A stretch of 64,000 nt of DNA from Photorhabdus caribbeanensis (GCF_018448885.1 NZ_RCWB01000006.1:124001-188000), one strand, 5' to 3'. Positions 28,362 through 39,948 are shown, counted from the first letter of the stretch. The notes: a model not told the origin generated them from the sequence alone. Numbers and translations: made by a program.

Positions 28362-29783
28362 CTACTCAGCCACCAATCTAATCTTCGCTGCTCTCCACGC
28401 GGTAAACAGCGCCAGCAAGGGTGCGATAGCAAATAACAGGAATAACCAGTATGCGGCAGAAGCTGTCCCCGTTACACCACCCGGTTCATTAAACCCCGAA
28501 AGGTTCACCACCATCCCCGCCAATGCGGCGCCAAAAGCAGTTGCGAAGAGCTGCACGGTTGTAATTGAAGCACCAGCAATATCTTTATCCCTCTCTGACG
28601 AGACCTGTAATATGCGAGTGAGCAAATGCGGCCAACCAAAACCAATACCAAATCCCACCAAAGTCAGTGCAATCACGATGGGTATCATCACTTGCCAATG
28701 TCCAACTGAAGGCCGTGATAATATCAACGATAGAATCAGCATACCGATTAATACCAATATTGGCCCACTGATAATTGCCCGGCGTATACCGGCACCACGC
28801 CAACCCGCACTGATTATCTCCGCAACTGTCCAACCGGCTGCCATTGCCGCGGCCATATAACCAGAAATTAGCGGTGACTGACCATGCAATATTTGCAGGA
28901 AATACGGCACAAATACTTCACTGGTCATGCCGACCACCAATAATGAAATCGTGGCGAATAACACTGCATGAGGTGATCCAAAATGCAATGCGCCATGAGG
29001 TAATAGGCGTATGACAGAACGCCGTTCGTGACAAACTAGCAGTATTATTAATACTAATGCCAGCATAATTCCTGCAAAATTCAGCTTCACATTTTCGGAT
29101 ACGCTACCAGCAGAAACCATCAATACCGCTCCCGCTAATAGAACTAGCTGTACTAAGGGTAACGCTGTTTTATTCCGTTCCTGAAGTTTACCTTTTGGCA
29201 AAGTTAAGCAAGTGAAGACTGCATACAACAGCATTATTGGCAGCATGATGCCAAAGGCATAACGCCAAGCATGCATCTCAGCAAAAACACCGCCCACAGC
29301 AGGGCCAACTAACGTCGCAACGCCCCACATACCGGATATCAGAGCCATCGCCCGCGGCCAAAGCGCCTGTTCAAATACCAGATTGATCATGGCATAGGAG
29401 AGTGCAAACAACAGTCCACCGCCAAAACCTTGCACCGTTCGCCCGATCAACATCACCTCCATTGTTGGGGCAAGTGCGCATAACAAGCTGCCAAAGAAGA
29501 ACAACAGCGCAGCAACCAGATAAGCATTACGTGCTCCCTGTGCATTCAGCAGACACGGAGATAATACTGAACCAATAATAGAAGCAACAACGAACAGCGT
29601 CGTATTCCAAGCATAAAGGTTCAAACCCCCAATATCCTGTACAACCGAAGGTAAGATAGTGGTGGCAATTAAGATATTAATCGCATGTAACGCAACACCT
29701 AGCGATAAAACCAGGGCGCTGGCCACATTTTTACCGGAGAACAAATCGCTCCAGCGGCTTTCATCGTTTGTTATCACAGTCAT
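28362..29783 (-). CDS. MFS drug-efflux type transporter
   Basis: A 473-residue major facilitator with about 14 hydrophobic segments by eye, as in the DHA2 family. Motif A-like positions are weak, but GRTVQGFGGGLLFALSYAMIN (residues about 113-133, shown in part) is the typical segment after TM3, and GVATLVGPAVGGVF is motif C of antiporters. Substrate unknown; export of drugs or of a secondary metabolite is likely. It is divergent from a predicted Fe-S regulator, which is a probable local controller. Confidence 0.85.
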   Translation of the reverse strand: MTVITNDESRWSDLFSGKNVASALVLSLGVALHAINILIATTILPSVVQDIGGLNLYAWNTTLFVVASIIGSVLSPCLLNAQGARNAYLVAALLFFFGSLLCALAPTMEVMLIGRTVQGFGGGLLFALSYAMINLVFEQALWPRAMALISGMWGVATLVGPAVGGVFAEMHAWRYAFGIMLPIMLLYAVFTCLTLPKGKLQERNKTALPLVQLVLLAGAVLMVSAGSVSENVKLNFAGIMLALVLIILLVCHERRSVIRLLPHGALHFGSPHAVLFATISLLVVGMTSEVFVPYFLQILHGQSPLISGYMAAAMAAGWTVAEIISAGWRGAGIRRAIISGPILVLIGMLILSLILSRPSVGHWQVMIPIVIALTLVGFGIGFGWPHLLTRILQVSSERDKDIAGASITTVQLFATAFGAALAGMVVNLSGFNEPGGVTGTASAAYWLFLLFAIAPLLALFTAWRAAKIRLVAE

Positions 29784-29871
29784 TATCCTGCATTAGCATT
29801 GAGTTAATATGAGTCTTACGTTAAATTAAACAAGAATTATCTTGGAATAAATTAAGATGGGGAGAAGGAGT

Positions 29872-30537
29872 ATGTCAAGAAAAAGCTTTGAAAATAGCAC
29901 AAACATGACACAATCAGTAGGTGAAAAGTTACTGATGTTATTGAAAACCCGTGGTCCTCAACAAGCTTCTGACGCCGGGAAAATGCTAGGTACAACCGGG
30001 GAAGCTGCCCGGCAACAGTTTGTGAAATTAGCGAAAGAAGGGCTGGTGGAAGCTATTGCAGAAGCACGAGGCGTTGGCCGTCCAATACAACTTTGGCACC
30101 TGACAGCCGCAGGTCATAATCATTTCCCAGATGCACATGCTGAACTGACGGTACAATTACTCAGCACTATCCGTAAACAGTTAGGTGAAAAAGCCATAGA
30201 TATATTGATTGATACCCGTGAGCAGGAAACCCGGACTAATTATCAGCAGGCAATGAATGGAGCAACGAGTCTACAAGAGCGAGTCGAACGGCTAGTTGCT
30301 ATAAGATGCCGTGAAGGTTACATGGCTCAGTGGTCATCTACCGAAGATGGCGCCATTTTGCTGGTAGAAAATCATTGCCCAATTTGCGCTGCCGCTACCG
30401 CCTGCCAGGGCTTTTGCCGCGCTGAACTCAACGTATTTCGGGATATACTCCAAGCTCAGGTAGAACGCGTGGAGTATATGCTCACCAATTCACGGCGCTG
30501 CGCTTATCGCATAACTAGCAACATTAAGCCTGATTAA
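29872..30537 (+). CDS. winged-helix regulator with SufR-like cysteine cluster
   Basis: A 221-residue regulator of the COG2345/SufR type. The N-terminal wHTH reads GEKLLMLLKTRGPQQASDAG through GTTGEAARQQFVKLAKEGL. The C-terminal half holds ENHCPICAAATACQGFCRAE, a C-x12-C spacing counted from the first to the last Cys, and a later RRCAYRI; these are positions of Fe-S ligands in SufR. The ATG at 29872 has GGGGAG seven bases before it; an upstream ATG at 29857 lacks a ribosome site. It is divergent from the first MFS gene and its stop overlaps the second MFS stop by four bases. Redox or Fe-S sensing control of the exporter is an inference. Confidence 0.75.
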   Translation: MSRKSFENSTNMTQSVGEKLLMLLKTRGPQQASDAGKMLGTTGEAARQQFVKLAKEGLVEAIAEARGVGRPIQLWHLTAAGHNHFPDAHAELTVQLLSTIRKQLGEKAIDILIDTREQETRTNYQQAMNGATSLQERVERLVAIRCREGYMAQWSSTEDGAILLVENHCPICAAATACQGFCRAELNVFRDILQAQVERVEYMLTNSRRCAYRITSNIKPD

Positions 30538-31751
30538 ACTGCGCTGCTACTTTCTCGGCTGCCTTCTCCGTTAAACATAAAAAACAGTGCGCCAGTCAGT
30601 AATATCAATCCACCAGATATCATTAAAAGAGATTGAATACTGATATAGTCAGCGATTGGACCAAACAGCACCATACCTAATGGCAGAGAACAGGACAGAG
30701 CAATCTGAACTAAACTAAATACCCTGCCCATCATTTCAGGTTCGACTCTTTCCTGAAAAACCGCGGTTATCGGTGCGTTAAAACAAGGTGTTACCACACC
30801 TAAAAAGACATTGATTACTAGATAAAGTGGGAACCAATAGGCATTACCAAGAGCTATCATAAATATGCCAAAAAAGGCGCAAGCTATCGCCGTTATACGC
30901 ATTTTATTTTTATATTCACTCCAGAAAGAAATCAGCAATCCACCTAAAACCGCGCCGGCACTGAATGTCATTTCATTAATGGCTAAACGCCACGGCTCTT
31001 CCCCAAATGTCCTATTAACTAATAAAGGTGTCAGAAATGCTGCCGGACTAATCAGAAAGCAGACACAAATCAGAAAAATCAAAAGATTTCTGATTAATTT
31101 ATTCTCTTGCAGATAACGGAAACCCGCTAAGATTGCCTGAAATTTATTATCCGGTATGGAAGCGGAAGCAATTTTAGGAATAGGAATAAACGCAACAATG
31201 CTGATGCCAATAATGGCAGTCGTTACGTCCACTAAAAAAATATTCTCAATTGAAGTTTGAGAATATAAAAAGCCGCCAATAGCAGGAGATGCCAACATCA
31301 TCAGTGAAGTCAGAGAAGTATTAATACCATTGACCCGCAGCAATTTCTCTTTCGGCACGAGTTGCGGAATAATAGCACTCACTGCCGGCATCTGGATGCC
31401 CGTCCCGAATGAGCGGACAATCAACGCGACAAATAACAACTCAATGCTCTTAAATCCAAGCATAAAAGAGATAGCTAAACCAAGAGTGACTAATGCAATT
31501 GCGGCATCAGAGGCAATACTGAGCAACTTACGGCTATAAGTATCCGCCCAAACACCAGCAAATAAGGAGATCAATACCTGTGGAAGAAATGCACAGAGTA
31601 CCGAAATAGCCAGCATTTCTCCCGATGATGTATTTAAGGTGATATACCAGACGATAGAAAACTGGACAATGGAAGAACCTAGCAAAGAAATTGTTTGAGC
31701 TGATAAAAATAAAACCGTTTTGCGTTTCCAACCTGGAAGTAATTCACTCAT
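30534..31751 (-). CDS. MFS transporter, macrolide-efflux type
   Basis: A 405-residue transporter with 12 hydrophobic segments by eye. The start GWKRKTVLFLSAQTISLLGSS and motif A-like GVWADTYSRKLLSIASD place it in the MFS_3/MefA group, which includes macrolide and siderophore exporters. It is convergent with the SufR-like regulator and 47 bases downstream of a PfkB kinase gene on the same strand, so the two may be co-transcribed. Substrate unknown. Confidence 0.85.
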   Translation of the reverse strand: MSELLPGWKRKTVLFLSAQTISLLGSSIVQFSIVWYITLNTSSGEMLAISVLCAFLPQVLISLFAGVWADTYSRKLLSIASDAAIALVTLGLAISFMLGFKSIELLFVALIVRSFGTGIQMPAVSAIIPQLVPKEKLLRVNGINTSLTSLMMLASPAIGGFLYSQTSIENIFLVDVTTAIIGISIVAFIPIPKIASASIPDNKFQAILAGFRYLQENKLIRNLLIFLICVCFLISPAAFLTPLLVNRTFGEEPWRLAINEMTFSAGAVLGGLLISFWSEYKNKMRITAIACAFFGIFMIALGNAYWFPLYLVINVFLGVVTPCFNAPITAVFQERVEPEMMGRVFSLVQIALSCSLPLGMVLFGPIADYISIQSLLMISGGLILLTGALFFMFNGEGSRESSSAV

Positions 31752-31798
31752 TTTAACTACGCCCCTTAAAATCTAAGAGGCGTAGTGCCTGAAAATAA

Positions 31799-32719
31799 TT
31801 ATTCAAACACAAACTCCTCTAGTTCTTTTATTGTTGGTGCACCCGCAGCACCAGAACGGTTGACGACAATGGCGGCAACACGATTGCCAAGCTCAACAGC
31901 ATCTCTTAATGACATTCCCTGCGATAAACCTGCAAGCATGCCACTACTATGAGCATCACCAGCACCGATGGTATCCACCACTTTCACTTTATAAGCAGCA
32001 ACATATTCTGGCTCACTATCAGGCAGACATATCCACGTACCCTGTGAACCTAACCGACAGATAATAGTGATTTTTCTTTTACTGGAATAACGGCTAGCTT
32101 GGACGACAGGATCACCTTCTCCGCACAATATAGCAACTTCATCACCGTTCAGTGTCAGAATAGTCCGGTCAGCAGGTAATGCATCAAGGAAAGTAGGATC
32201 TATTTCCGGTAAACGTGGGCCAAAATCCAGCAATAACGTCTGCCCGGATGGCGACGCCAGTAACCAGTCACATAAAATCGCTGTTGATTTACTCGCCATG
32301 ACATAACCACTGGAGTAGATATACCCTTTTTCCGGCAAAGCAATAGAAGAGAGCATGGCCGTATTCCAGTCAATTTCACAGCCACTCACAGAAACAAAAC
32401 TTCTTTCACCGTCCGGTTCAACCATCGCCAAACACCAACCATTATCAAGAGATGAATGGGTCAATGTAACCTCAAGCCCAAGGTCTTGCATCTCTTTGGC
32501 GACTTGCTTACCCCAATATCCATTACCAACGGGTATACCATTGATCACAGGGACTTGCAGGCGGACTAAGGCCCGAGCAACATTAAAACCAGAACCGCCA
32601 ATCTGCCGATCAATTTCTTTAGCTTCCTGATCTGCCCCACTACGGGGAAGCCTCGGCAAACTAAGAACAATATCTCCTGCCGCCGCACCAATTACAGTAA
32701 TCGGTAGTAAACCCGCCAT
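31799..32719 (-). CDS. PfkB family carbohydrate kinase
   Basis: A 306-residue ribokinase-fold sugar or nucleoside kinase. The first signature is RQIGGSGFNVARALVRLQVP (residues 38-57). The second, VKVVDTIGAGDAHSSGMLAG (246-265), includes the GAGD anion hole and the catalytic Asp; the usual Phe after GAGDA is His here. Substrate cannot be told. It is the first gene of a possible two-gene unit with the MFS transporter. Confidence 0.85.
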   Translation of the reverse strand: MAGLLPITVIGAAAGDIVLSLPRLPRSGADQEAKEIDRQIGGSGFNVARALVRLQVPVINGIPVGNGYWGKQVAKEMQDLGLEVTLTHSSLDNGWCLAMVEPDGERSFVSVSGCEIDWNTAMLSSIALPEKGYIYSSGYVMASKSTAILCDWLLASPSGQTLLLDFGPRLPEIDPTFLDALPADRTILTLNGDEVAILCGEGDPVVQASRYSSKRKITIICRLGSQGTWICLPDSEPEYVAAYKVKVVDTIGAGDAHSSGMLAGLSQGMSLRDAVELGNRVAAIVVNRSGAAGAPTIKELEEFVFE

Positions 32720-33310
32720 CAGGCTCTCCTCTTACCGGCCTAAATATCAGCCATAGTCACATCAAATTGGAAAAGAAACAGATAAATCACTTAGGAAAGA
32801 AAACTTGCAGCAATTATTGCTGAATTTACATACATAAGAAATACTTATACTTTAACATTAATCGGGTTCGATAAAAGTCAATCTGTATCAATTATGTGAC
32901 ACCAACGTGCTTGATCTCCAATTTATCGGTCATAGGACGACAATAATCCCAATATGAAATAGTGACACATAACCATTGTTGCCAAAATATATGAAAACTC
33001 ATGGGAAAAGTTTATGAATTCATGCAATTAGCCTCATGAGGAGAGCCAAAACGAATGAAAAAGCCAACATTTTTATCTGATACTGCCCAAACACACTTTT
33101 ATAATAAACAACGGCAAATAAAATAGTTCTACTGGGATAAACAGTGAGTTGATTTTATTGTATTTCCAATGGCGTGTTATCCGTGCAAGATAAATATTTA
33201 TAATTTTATATGCTTGATAAATAAAAATTTAATTTAAGAAATTAATAAAAAAATAAAAAATTTATTTAATTAGTTTTTAGTAACAATTACTTAAAACATA
33301 TTATCTCTTT
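32720..33310. other. 591-bp AT-rich intergenic region
   Basis: No supported gene. A 23-codon reading MKKPTFLSDTAQTHFYNKQ at 33055-33126 has GAGGAG 13 bases upstream, too far for confidence. The last 120 bases are very A/T-rich and probably hold the promoter of the next gene. Confidence 0.35.
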
Positions 33311-34189
33311 ATGTCCATAAATATTACTGCTATTCTACATAATTATAATTATCAACTAATGAAGCACTTATCAATCTTACAAATTACTTTTACCGGAAAT
33401 CCTACGTTGAAAACACACATTATTATTCAATCCGCAAAACAACGACCTGATTTAAAAAATGCCACTGATGATCTTATTTACCATAATTGGCCTTTGTTTA
33501 TACAGAATTCTCCAGTGACATATGAGCATTGGAATAAATTATTTGAGTCAGATTTCAGCCGTTTTCAGCAATTTGCTATTTTGCAGCAAGGGAAAAAACA
33601 GCGATTAATTGGTGTTGCCAATGCAGTACCTTTCCCTTGGGAAGACGATTCATTAGAACAACTGCCAGATAATGGTTGGGATGAAGTTTTCCGCAGAGGT
33701 ATGTTTGCCCGTGGAAAAAAAGTAACAAAAATGTTGTCAGCACTGTCAGTAACAGTATCTCCTGAATTTCGTGGCAAAAATTTACCGGCATTACTCATTA
33801 GTAGCTTAAAACAAGCAGCTATTGAGGAGGGGTTGAAAGGGTTAGTTGTTCCTGTTAGACCGACGTTGAAAAAAAACTATCCATTGCAGGATTTTGTACA
33901 ATACTGTGAATGGAAAAATGATAACAATGAACCTTTTGATCCCTGGATTCGGGCACACTGGCGTCTGGGAGCGAAGATTATTCGACCGGCTATGCGCTCA
34001 ATGTATATAAATGGCACGCTTGATCAATGGCAGGAATGGACAGGAATGAAATTTCCGCAAAGTGGGCAGTATATTATTCCTGGCGGTTTAGTGCCGCTAG
34101 TGGTGGATATACAACAACAAATGGCTTATTACATTGAACCCAACTTTTGGATGTTTCACAGCTTGCATGATTCAGAATTATTGCGATAA
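33311..34189 (+). CDS. GNAT-fold acetyltransferase-like protein
   Basis: A protein of 292 residues from the first ATG, or 276 from the ATG at 33359 (MKHLSILQITF); no ribosome site decides. The central part has LSALSVTVSPEFRGKNLPALLISSLKQAA, shown in part, which fits GNAT motif A with R-G-K-x-L-P in place of the usual R/Q-x2-G-x-G/A acetyl-CoA loop. The following VVPVRPTLKKNYP resembles motif B. Acceptor unknown. It stands alone between the PfkB gene and fdhD. Confidence 0.6.
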   Translation: MSINITAILHNYNYQLMKHLSILQITFTGNPTLKTHIIIQSAKQRPDLKNATDDLIYHNWPLFIQNSPVTYEHWNKLFESDFSRFQQFAILQQGKKQRLIGVANAVPFPWEDDSLEQLPDNGWDEVFRRGMFARGKKVTKMLSALSVTVSPEFRGKNLPALLISSLKQAAIEEGLKGLVVPVRPTLKKNYPLQDFVQYCEWKNDNNEPFDPWIRAHWRLGAKIIRPAMRSMYINGTLDQWQEWTGMKFPQSGQYIIPGGLVPLVVDIQQQMAYYIEPNFWMFHSLHDSELLR

Positions 34190-34277
34190 CCTCGGTTGAT
34201 TAATATGAAAATAAATTTTTCACATTAATCACAGTAGGAAATGCGAGCGTTCTTGATGTGCCTATTTTTATGCTCAT

Positions 34278-35108
34278 TTAACTTATTAATCTCTCAGCAT
34301 GGGTATAAATAGTCGCTTTACCGGGTTTACAAAAACCAACCAAGGTTAAATGACATCGGTCAGCAATTTCTACCGCCAACGAAGTTGCTGCTGAAACAGC
34401 AAACAAAATTTCAACGCCACAGATGGCTGATTTTTGTACCATCTCATAACTGGCACGGCTGGATACCATAGCAGCACCTTGCTGCCAGCCTGTTTTTGCC
34501 TTCATGCCTAACATTTTATCCAGTGCAACGTGACGACCTACATCCTCACATCCCCCCAATAATTTACCTTCTGGATTGATCCAACTTGCGGCATGAGTGC
34601 AACCTGTCAATGCACCAATATCTTGGACGTTAGTTAGTTGAGAGAGAGCGTGATCAAGCTGGCTTAACGAAAAGGTTTGAGTAAAAGGCAACGGGGAAAT
34701 CGGGCGAAAAACATCAGAAAGTTGCTCTGTACCACAGATGCCACAGCCTGTTCGTCCAGCCAGATTACGTCTGCGCTCTTTCAAACTCGCAAAACGACGG
34801 CTAGAAAGTTCGATTTGCAACTCAATACCGCCATTACAATTAGCGATAATATCAATGCCACGAATCTCGTGTTGAGATCCAATAATGCCTTCGGAAAGCG
34901 AAAACCCAATAGCAAAATATTCGAGATCTTTAGGACTTGCCATCATTACGGCATGCGAAATACCGTTGTAAACTAAAGCAACAGGAACTTCTTCTGCAAT
35001 CCAATCAGCTTTTAATGTATCGAGATGGTGTTTTTGTTGCACGTTCGTTCGTTTTACGCCCTCAATCACACCAAATGGTAACAACTTCCCTGATTTTACG
35101 TTATACAT
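34278..35108 (-). CDS. fdhD: formate dehydrogenase sulfurtransferase FdhD
   Basis: Delivers sulfur from IscS to the molybdenum cofactor of formate dehydrogenases, which makes them active. The 276-residue protein has the catalytic [13 protein letters not shown] loop with both cysteines, GCTHAASW and [15 protein letters not shown]. It is divergent from fdoG, as in E. coli, and acts on the enzyme encoded there. Confidence 0.96.
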   Translation of the reverse strand: MYNVKSGKLLPFGVIEGVKRTNVQQKHHLDTLKADWIAEEVPVALVYNGISHAVMMASPKDLEYFAIGFSLSEGIIGSQHEIRGIDIIANCNGGIELQIELSSRRFASLKERRRNLAGRTGCGICGTEQLSDVFRPISPLPFTQTFSLSQLDHALSQLTNVQDIGALTGCTHAASWINPEGKLLGGCEDVGRHVALDKMLGMKAKTGWQQGAAMVSSRASYEMVQKSAICGVEILFAVSAATSLAVEIADRCHLTLVGFCKPGKATIYTHAERLIS

Positions 35109-35321
35109 TAGATGAGTTCCTAATAGTGTTACGACATAATAATCGTGTGAAAAAAGAGTCTATACTATTTGTCAGGCAATAAATCTGATCCCGCTACGGA
35201 AAGTGGTTTTAATAAGAAAGAACACATTTGAAATTTTTCCCATGATGGAATGGATACTGTTTTAAAACAATTCGTTTTTAAGACAATTCATTTTTAAGAC
35301 AATGTGAGTGAGGAGATTCCC

Positions 35322-38300
35322 ATGCAAGTCAGCAGAAGGCAGTTCTTCAAGATCTGCGCTGGCGGTATGGCAGGTACGACGGTAGCCGCGTTAGGCTTTA
35401 CGCCAACCGCAGCCCTTGCACAAACACGTAATTATAAATTGTTGCGTGCACGTGAAACCCGAAATACCTGTACATACTGCTCTGTCGGTTGTGGGCTGTT
35501 GATGTACAGCCTTGGAGATGGCGCAAAAAACGCGAAAGCAACTATTTTCCATATTGAAGGTGATCCTGATCATCCGGTAAACCGCGGCGCACTTTGTCCT
35601 AAAGGGGCTGGCTTAGTTGATTTTATCCATAGCGAAAGCCGCCTGAAATACCCGGAATATCGCGCAGCGGGTTCTGACAAATGGCAACGTATTACTTGGG
35701 ATGAGGCATTTGATCGCATCGCTAAGTTAATGAAAGCAGACCGTGACGCCAATTTCATTAAAACTAATCAAGAAGGTGTGACAGTCAATCGCTGGCTGAC
35801 GACCGGCATGCTGTGTGCATCTGCTTCCAGTAACGAAACAGGGTATCTGTCGCAAAAATTTAGTCGCGCTCTCGGCATGCTCGCCGTAGACAACCAAGCA
35901 CGTGTCTGACACGGACCAACGGTAGCAAGTCTTGCTCCAACATTTGGTCGCGGTGCGATGACCAACCACTGGGTTGATATCAAGAACGCGAATCTAATAG
36001 TCGTTATGGGTGGTAACGCTGCCGAAGCGCATCCTGTGGGATTCCGTTGGGCAATGGAAGCCAAAATCCATAATAACGCTAAGTTAATTGTGATTGATCC
36101 ACGTTTTACCCGTACAGCATCTGTAGCGGATTTCTATACTCCAATCCGTTCTGGTACTGATATTGCTTTCTTGTCAGGTGTTATCTTATACCTGCTAACC
36201 AACGATAAGATTAACCATGAATATGTTGAGGCGTATACCAACGCCAGTCTGATCGTGCGTGAAGATTATTCGTTCAATGATGGTTTGTTCAGTGGTTATG
36301 ACGCAGAAAAACGTCAATATGACAAAACCAGTTGGAACTATGCGCTGGATGAAAACGGCTTTGCTCAACGAGATATCACACTTAAGCACCCACGTTGTGT
36401 GTGGAATTTGTTAAAGGAGCACGTTAGTCGTTACACGCCCGATGTCGTCACTAATATTTGCGGTACGCCAAAAGAAGATTTCCTGAAAGTCTGTGAATAT
36501 ATTGCAGAAACTTGTGTTAAGGATAAGACCGCTTCTTTCCTGTACGCACTGGGTTGGACTCAACACTCAGTTGGTGCGCAGAACATCCGAACTATGGCAA
36601 TGATCCAACTACTGTTGGGCAACATGGGTATGGCGGGTGGCGGTGTTAATGCATTGCGTGGTCACTCGAATATTCAGGGCTTGACTGATTTAGGGTTGTT
36701 ATCACAAAGCTTGCCGGGATATCTGACACTCCCCTCAGAGAAACAGGCTGATCTGCAAACTTATCTCCAGGCAAATACACCCAAACCGATGCTGCCGGGC
36801 CAGGTTAATTATTGGGGAAATTACCCAAAATTCTTTATTAGTCTGATGAAAAGTTTTTACGGTGATAACGCTCGTAAAGATAACGACTGGGGTTTTGACT
36901 GGCTGCCAAAGTGGGACAAAGGTTATGATGTTCTGCAATTTTTTAACATGATGTCGAAAGGTGAAGTCAATGGCTATATTTGCCAGGGTTTTAACCCGGT
37001 AGCCTCTTTTCCGAATAAAAACAAAGTCGTTGATGCCCTGTCGAAACTGAAATTCCTGATCACTATCGATCCGCTTAATACTGAAACTTCAACTTTCTGG
37101 CAGAACCACGGTGAATTTAACCCAGTCGATTCATCCAAAATTCAGACAGAAGTTTTCCGCCTGCCGTGTTGCTGTTTTGCAGAGGAAAACGGTTCAATTG
37201 TTAACTCTGGTCGCTGGTTGCAATGGCACTGGAAAGGTGCGGATGCGCCGGGAGAAGCCATCGGTGATGCAGAGATCCTCTCCGGTATCTTCAAACGCAT
37301 GCGAGATATGTACCGTACTGAAGGTGGTGCATCACCAGAGCCGGTGCTGAACATGACCTGGGATTACTTCATTCCGAACAGCCCCACATCGGAAGAGGTG
37401 GCCCAAGAGAGTAATGGCCGAGCACTGGTTGATTTGATTGATGCTAATGGCAATGTCATAGTGAAACAAGGTCAACAATTAACCTCTTTCGCTCAGCTAC
37501 GTGATGATGGTACCACCGCTAGTGGTTGTTGGATCTTTGCTGGAAGCTGGACGCCGGAAGGTAATCAGATGGCCCGTCGTGATAACGCCGATCCGTCAGG
37601 ATTAGGTAATACACTAGGTTGGGCATGGGCATGGCCGTTAAATCGTCGTATTTTGTACAATCGCGCATCGGCTGATCCACGGGGCAAACCTTGGGATGCG
37701 AAACGTCAGTTATTGACGTGGGATGGTATTAAGTGGGGTGGCGTCGATACTGCTGATTACAGTGTGGCTGCGCCGGAAACGGATGTTGGTCCATTTATCA
37801 TGCAACCGGAAGGTATGGCGCGTCTGTTTGCTATTGATAAGATGGCAGAAGGGCCATTCCCTGAACACTATGAACCCTTTGAAACACCATTAGGGACCAA
37901 TCCGTTGCATCCCAATGTGGTATCCAACCCGGCTGCCCGAGTGTTCAAAAGCGACTTTGAAGCAATGGGTAAGGCAGATAAATTCCCTTATGTGGGAACG
38001 ACTTACCGTTTGACAGAACATTTCCACTATTGGACAAAACATGCATTGTTGAACTCGATTATCCAACCTGAACAGTTTGTGGAAATCGGTGAAAAACTGG
38101 CAGAAAAGAAAGGCATCAAGCACGGTGATACCGTCAAGGTTAGCTCTAATCGTGGTTATATCAAAGCGAAAGCGGTTGTCACCAAACGTATTCGTACCCT
38201 GAATGTACATGGTCGTGAAGTAGATACTATCGGTATTCCTATTCATTGGGGCTTTGAAGGGGCAGCGAAGAAGGGCTTTATTGCCAATACATTGACGCCA

Positions 38301-38369
38301 TTTGTTGGTGATGCGAACACACAAACGCCTGAATTCAAAGCGTTTCTGGTTAATGTGGAAAAAGTGTAA
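35322..38369 (+). CDS. fdoG: selenocysteine-containing formate dehydrogenase-O alpha subunit
   Basis: Oxidises formate to CO2 at a periplasmic bis-MGD molybdenum site. The reading passes through an in-frame TGA at 35907-35909, codon 196, exactly where E. coli FdoG has selenocysteine, in [17 protein letters not shown]. Total 1015 residues. The twin-arginine signal is [16 protein letters not shown]. The 4Fe-4S ligands follow in [10 protein letters not shown] and [10 protein letters not shown]. The start at 35322 has GAGGAG upstream; an earlier ATG at 35304 would add six residues. The fdhD neighbour and the fdhE gene downstream identify it as FdoG, not FdnG. It needs selA, selB and fdhD, all in the window. 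Confidence 0.97.
35907..35945 (+). promoter_or_regulatory. bacterial SECIS element of fdoG
   Basis: The segment starts at the UGA codon and contains GGTAGCAAGTCTTGCTCC, a short stem AGCAA/TTGCT with loop GTC. SelB-recognised stems lie at this distance downstream of the UGA in E. coli fdnG and fdoG. Stem geometry was judged by eye. Confidence 0.7.
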
Positions 38370-38380
38370 AGGGAAAAATT

Positions 38381-39310
38381 ATGTCATTGCAAACTCAAGA
38401 CATCATTCGTCGCTCTGCCACAAATTCTTTTACTCCTGCACCACGGGTGCGGGATGACCAGGAGGGCGTTGCGAAACTGATTGATGTGACGACATGTATC
38501 GGTTGTAAAGCTTGTCAGGTGGCCTGTTCTGAGTGGAACGATATCCGTGATGAGATCGGTCATAACGTTGGTGTTTATGATAACCCGGCTGATTTAACCG
38601 CCAAATCATGGACCGTGATGCGCTTCTCAGAGGTTGAAGAGAACGGCAAACTGGAATGGCTGATCCGTAAAGATGGTTGTATGCACTGTGCTGATCCGGG
38701 TTGCTTGAAAGCTTGTCCGGCGGAAGGAGCGATAATTCAGTATGCAAATGGGATTGTTGATTTCCAGTCGGAACACTGTATTGGCTGTGGCTACTGTATC
38801 GCGGGTTGTCCATTCAATGTGCCGCGACTCAACAAAGAAGATAACCGGGTCTATAAATGCACTCTGTGTGTTGACCGCGTTAACGTTGGTCAGGAACCTG
38901 CCTGCGTGAAAACCTGTCCGACCGGCGCAATCCATTTTGGCAGTAAAAAAGCCATGAAGGATTTGGCGGCTGAACGGGTGAGTGAGTTGAAAGGTCGCGG
39001 TTATGAGAATGCCGGTCTGTACGATCCTGATGGCGTTGGTGGAACCCATGTGATGTATGTACTGCACCATGCTAACAAACCACAGCTATATCATGGCCTA
39101 CCGGACAATCCCGCGATCAGCCCGACGGTGACTTTCTGGAAAGGAATCTGGAAGCCGCTGGCCGCGGTGGGATTTGCAGCCACATTCGCTGCCAGCCTCT
39201 TTCATTACGTGGGTATTGGTCCAAATCGAGTAACCGAAGAAGACGAGGAAAATGCGCGTCGTGATGCCGAGCCTTCACAGCAATCAGCCAATGGGGAGGA
39301 ACCGCGATGA
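38381..39310 (+). CDS. fdoH: formate dehydrogenase-O iron-sulfur subunit
   Basis: A 309-residue electron-transfer subunit. Four ferredoxin-type cysteine clusters are seen: [35 protein letters not shown] and CTLCVDRV...CVKTC. A single C-terminal membrane anchor lies at about 253-275 ([20 protein letters not shown]). It passes electrons from FdoG to FdoI. It follows fdoG by 11 bases and its stop overlaps fdoI. Confidence 0.97.
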   Translation: MSLQTQDIIRRSATNSFTPAPRVRDDQEGVAKLIDVTTCIGCKACQVACSEWNDIRDEIGHNVGVYDNPADLTAKSWTVMRFSEVEENGKLEWLIRKDGCMHCADPGCLKACPAEGAIIQYANGIVDFQSEHCIGCGYCIAGCPFNVPRLNKEDNRVYKCTLCVDRVNVGQEPACVKTCPTGAIHFGSKKAMKDLAAERVSELKGRGYENAGLYDPDGVGGTHVMYVLHHANKPQLYHGLPDNPAISPTVTFWKGIWKPLAAVGFAATFAASLFHYVGIGPNRVTEEDEENARRDAEPSQQSANGEEPR

Positions 39311-39948
39311 AAGGCAGGAAAGATATTATTATCCGTCACTCACCCGCTGAGCGAGTGAATCACTGGGCAGTGGTACTCTGTTTTCTATTTACCGCCATTA
39401 GTGGATTAGGATTCTTTTTCCCCTCGTTTAACTGGCTGATGAATATCTTCGGTACGCCGCAATTATCACGGATTTTGCATCCATTTGTCGGTTCAGCGAT
39501 GTTTATTTTATTTATCTTTATGTTTTTCAGATATTTTAAACATAACTTTATCGACAAAGATGACATTGTATGGCTAAAAAACATCCATAAGATTATGAAA
39601 AATGAGGAAGCGGGCGATATTGGCCAGTATAACTTAGGTCAGAAAGGGGTTTATTGGTCTATTAGTATTTGCTTGATATTACTCGCTGTCAGTGGTGTTG
39701 TTATTTGGCGCCCCTATTTTGCTGATCTCTTCTCTATTCCGATAATTCGAATTGCACTTCTAATCCATTCAATGTCAGCTATTGGTTTAATCTTGACGAT
39801 TATGGTTCACGCTTATGCGGCATTCTGGGTGAAAGGATCTCTCCGAGCAATGGTTGAAGGCTGGGTAACTCGTGGTTGGGCGAAGAAACATCACCCACGT
39901 TGGTATCGTGAAGTGATGAAACAGGAACAACAAGAAGAGAAACGTTAA
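39307..39948 (+). CDS. fdoI: formate dehydrogenase-O cytochrome b556 subunit
   Basis: A 213-residue membrane subunit with four hydrophobic segments that binds two b-type hemes and passes electrons to quinone. [18 protein letters not shown] gives the first heme His, and [11 protein letters not shown] and [22 protein letters not shown] supply others (the last shown in part). The ATG overlaps fdoH by four bases. In E. coli fdhE follows at once; here 6.3 kb of methyltransferase genes intervene. Confidence 0.96.
   Translation: MKGRKDIIIRHSPAERVNHWAVVLCFLFTAISGLGFFFPSFNWLMNIFGTPQLSRILHPFVGSAMFILFIFMFFRYFKHNFIDKDDIVWLKNIHKIMKNEEAGDIGQYNLGQKGVYWSISICLILLAVSGVVIWRPYFADLFSIPIIRIALLIHSMSAIGLILTIMVHAYAAFWVKGSLRAMVEGWVTRGWAKKHHPRWYREVMKQEQQEEKR

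Noticed and set aside
35907-35909. In-frame TGA splitting fdoG into two readings
   Set aside because: It is at codon 196, the selenocysteine position in E. coli FdoG, with matching flanks and a SECIS-like stem. selA and selB are nearby, so this is recoding and not a nonsense mutation.
37890-38324. A 144-codon minus-strand reading inside fdoG
   Set aside because: Shadow of fdoG with no recognisable motif or ribosome site.
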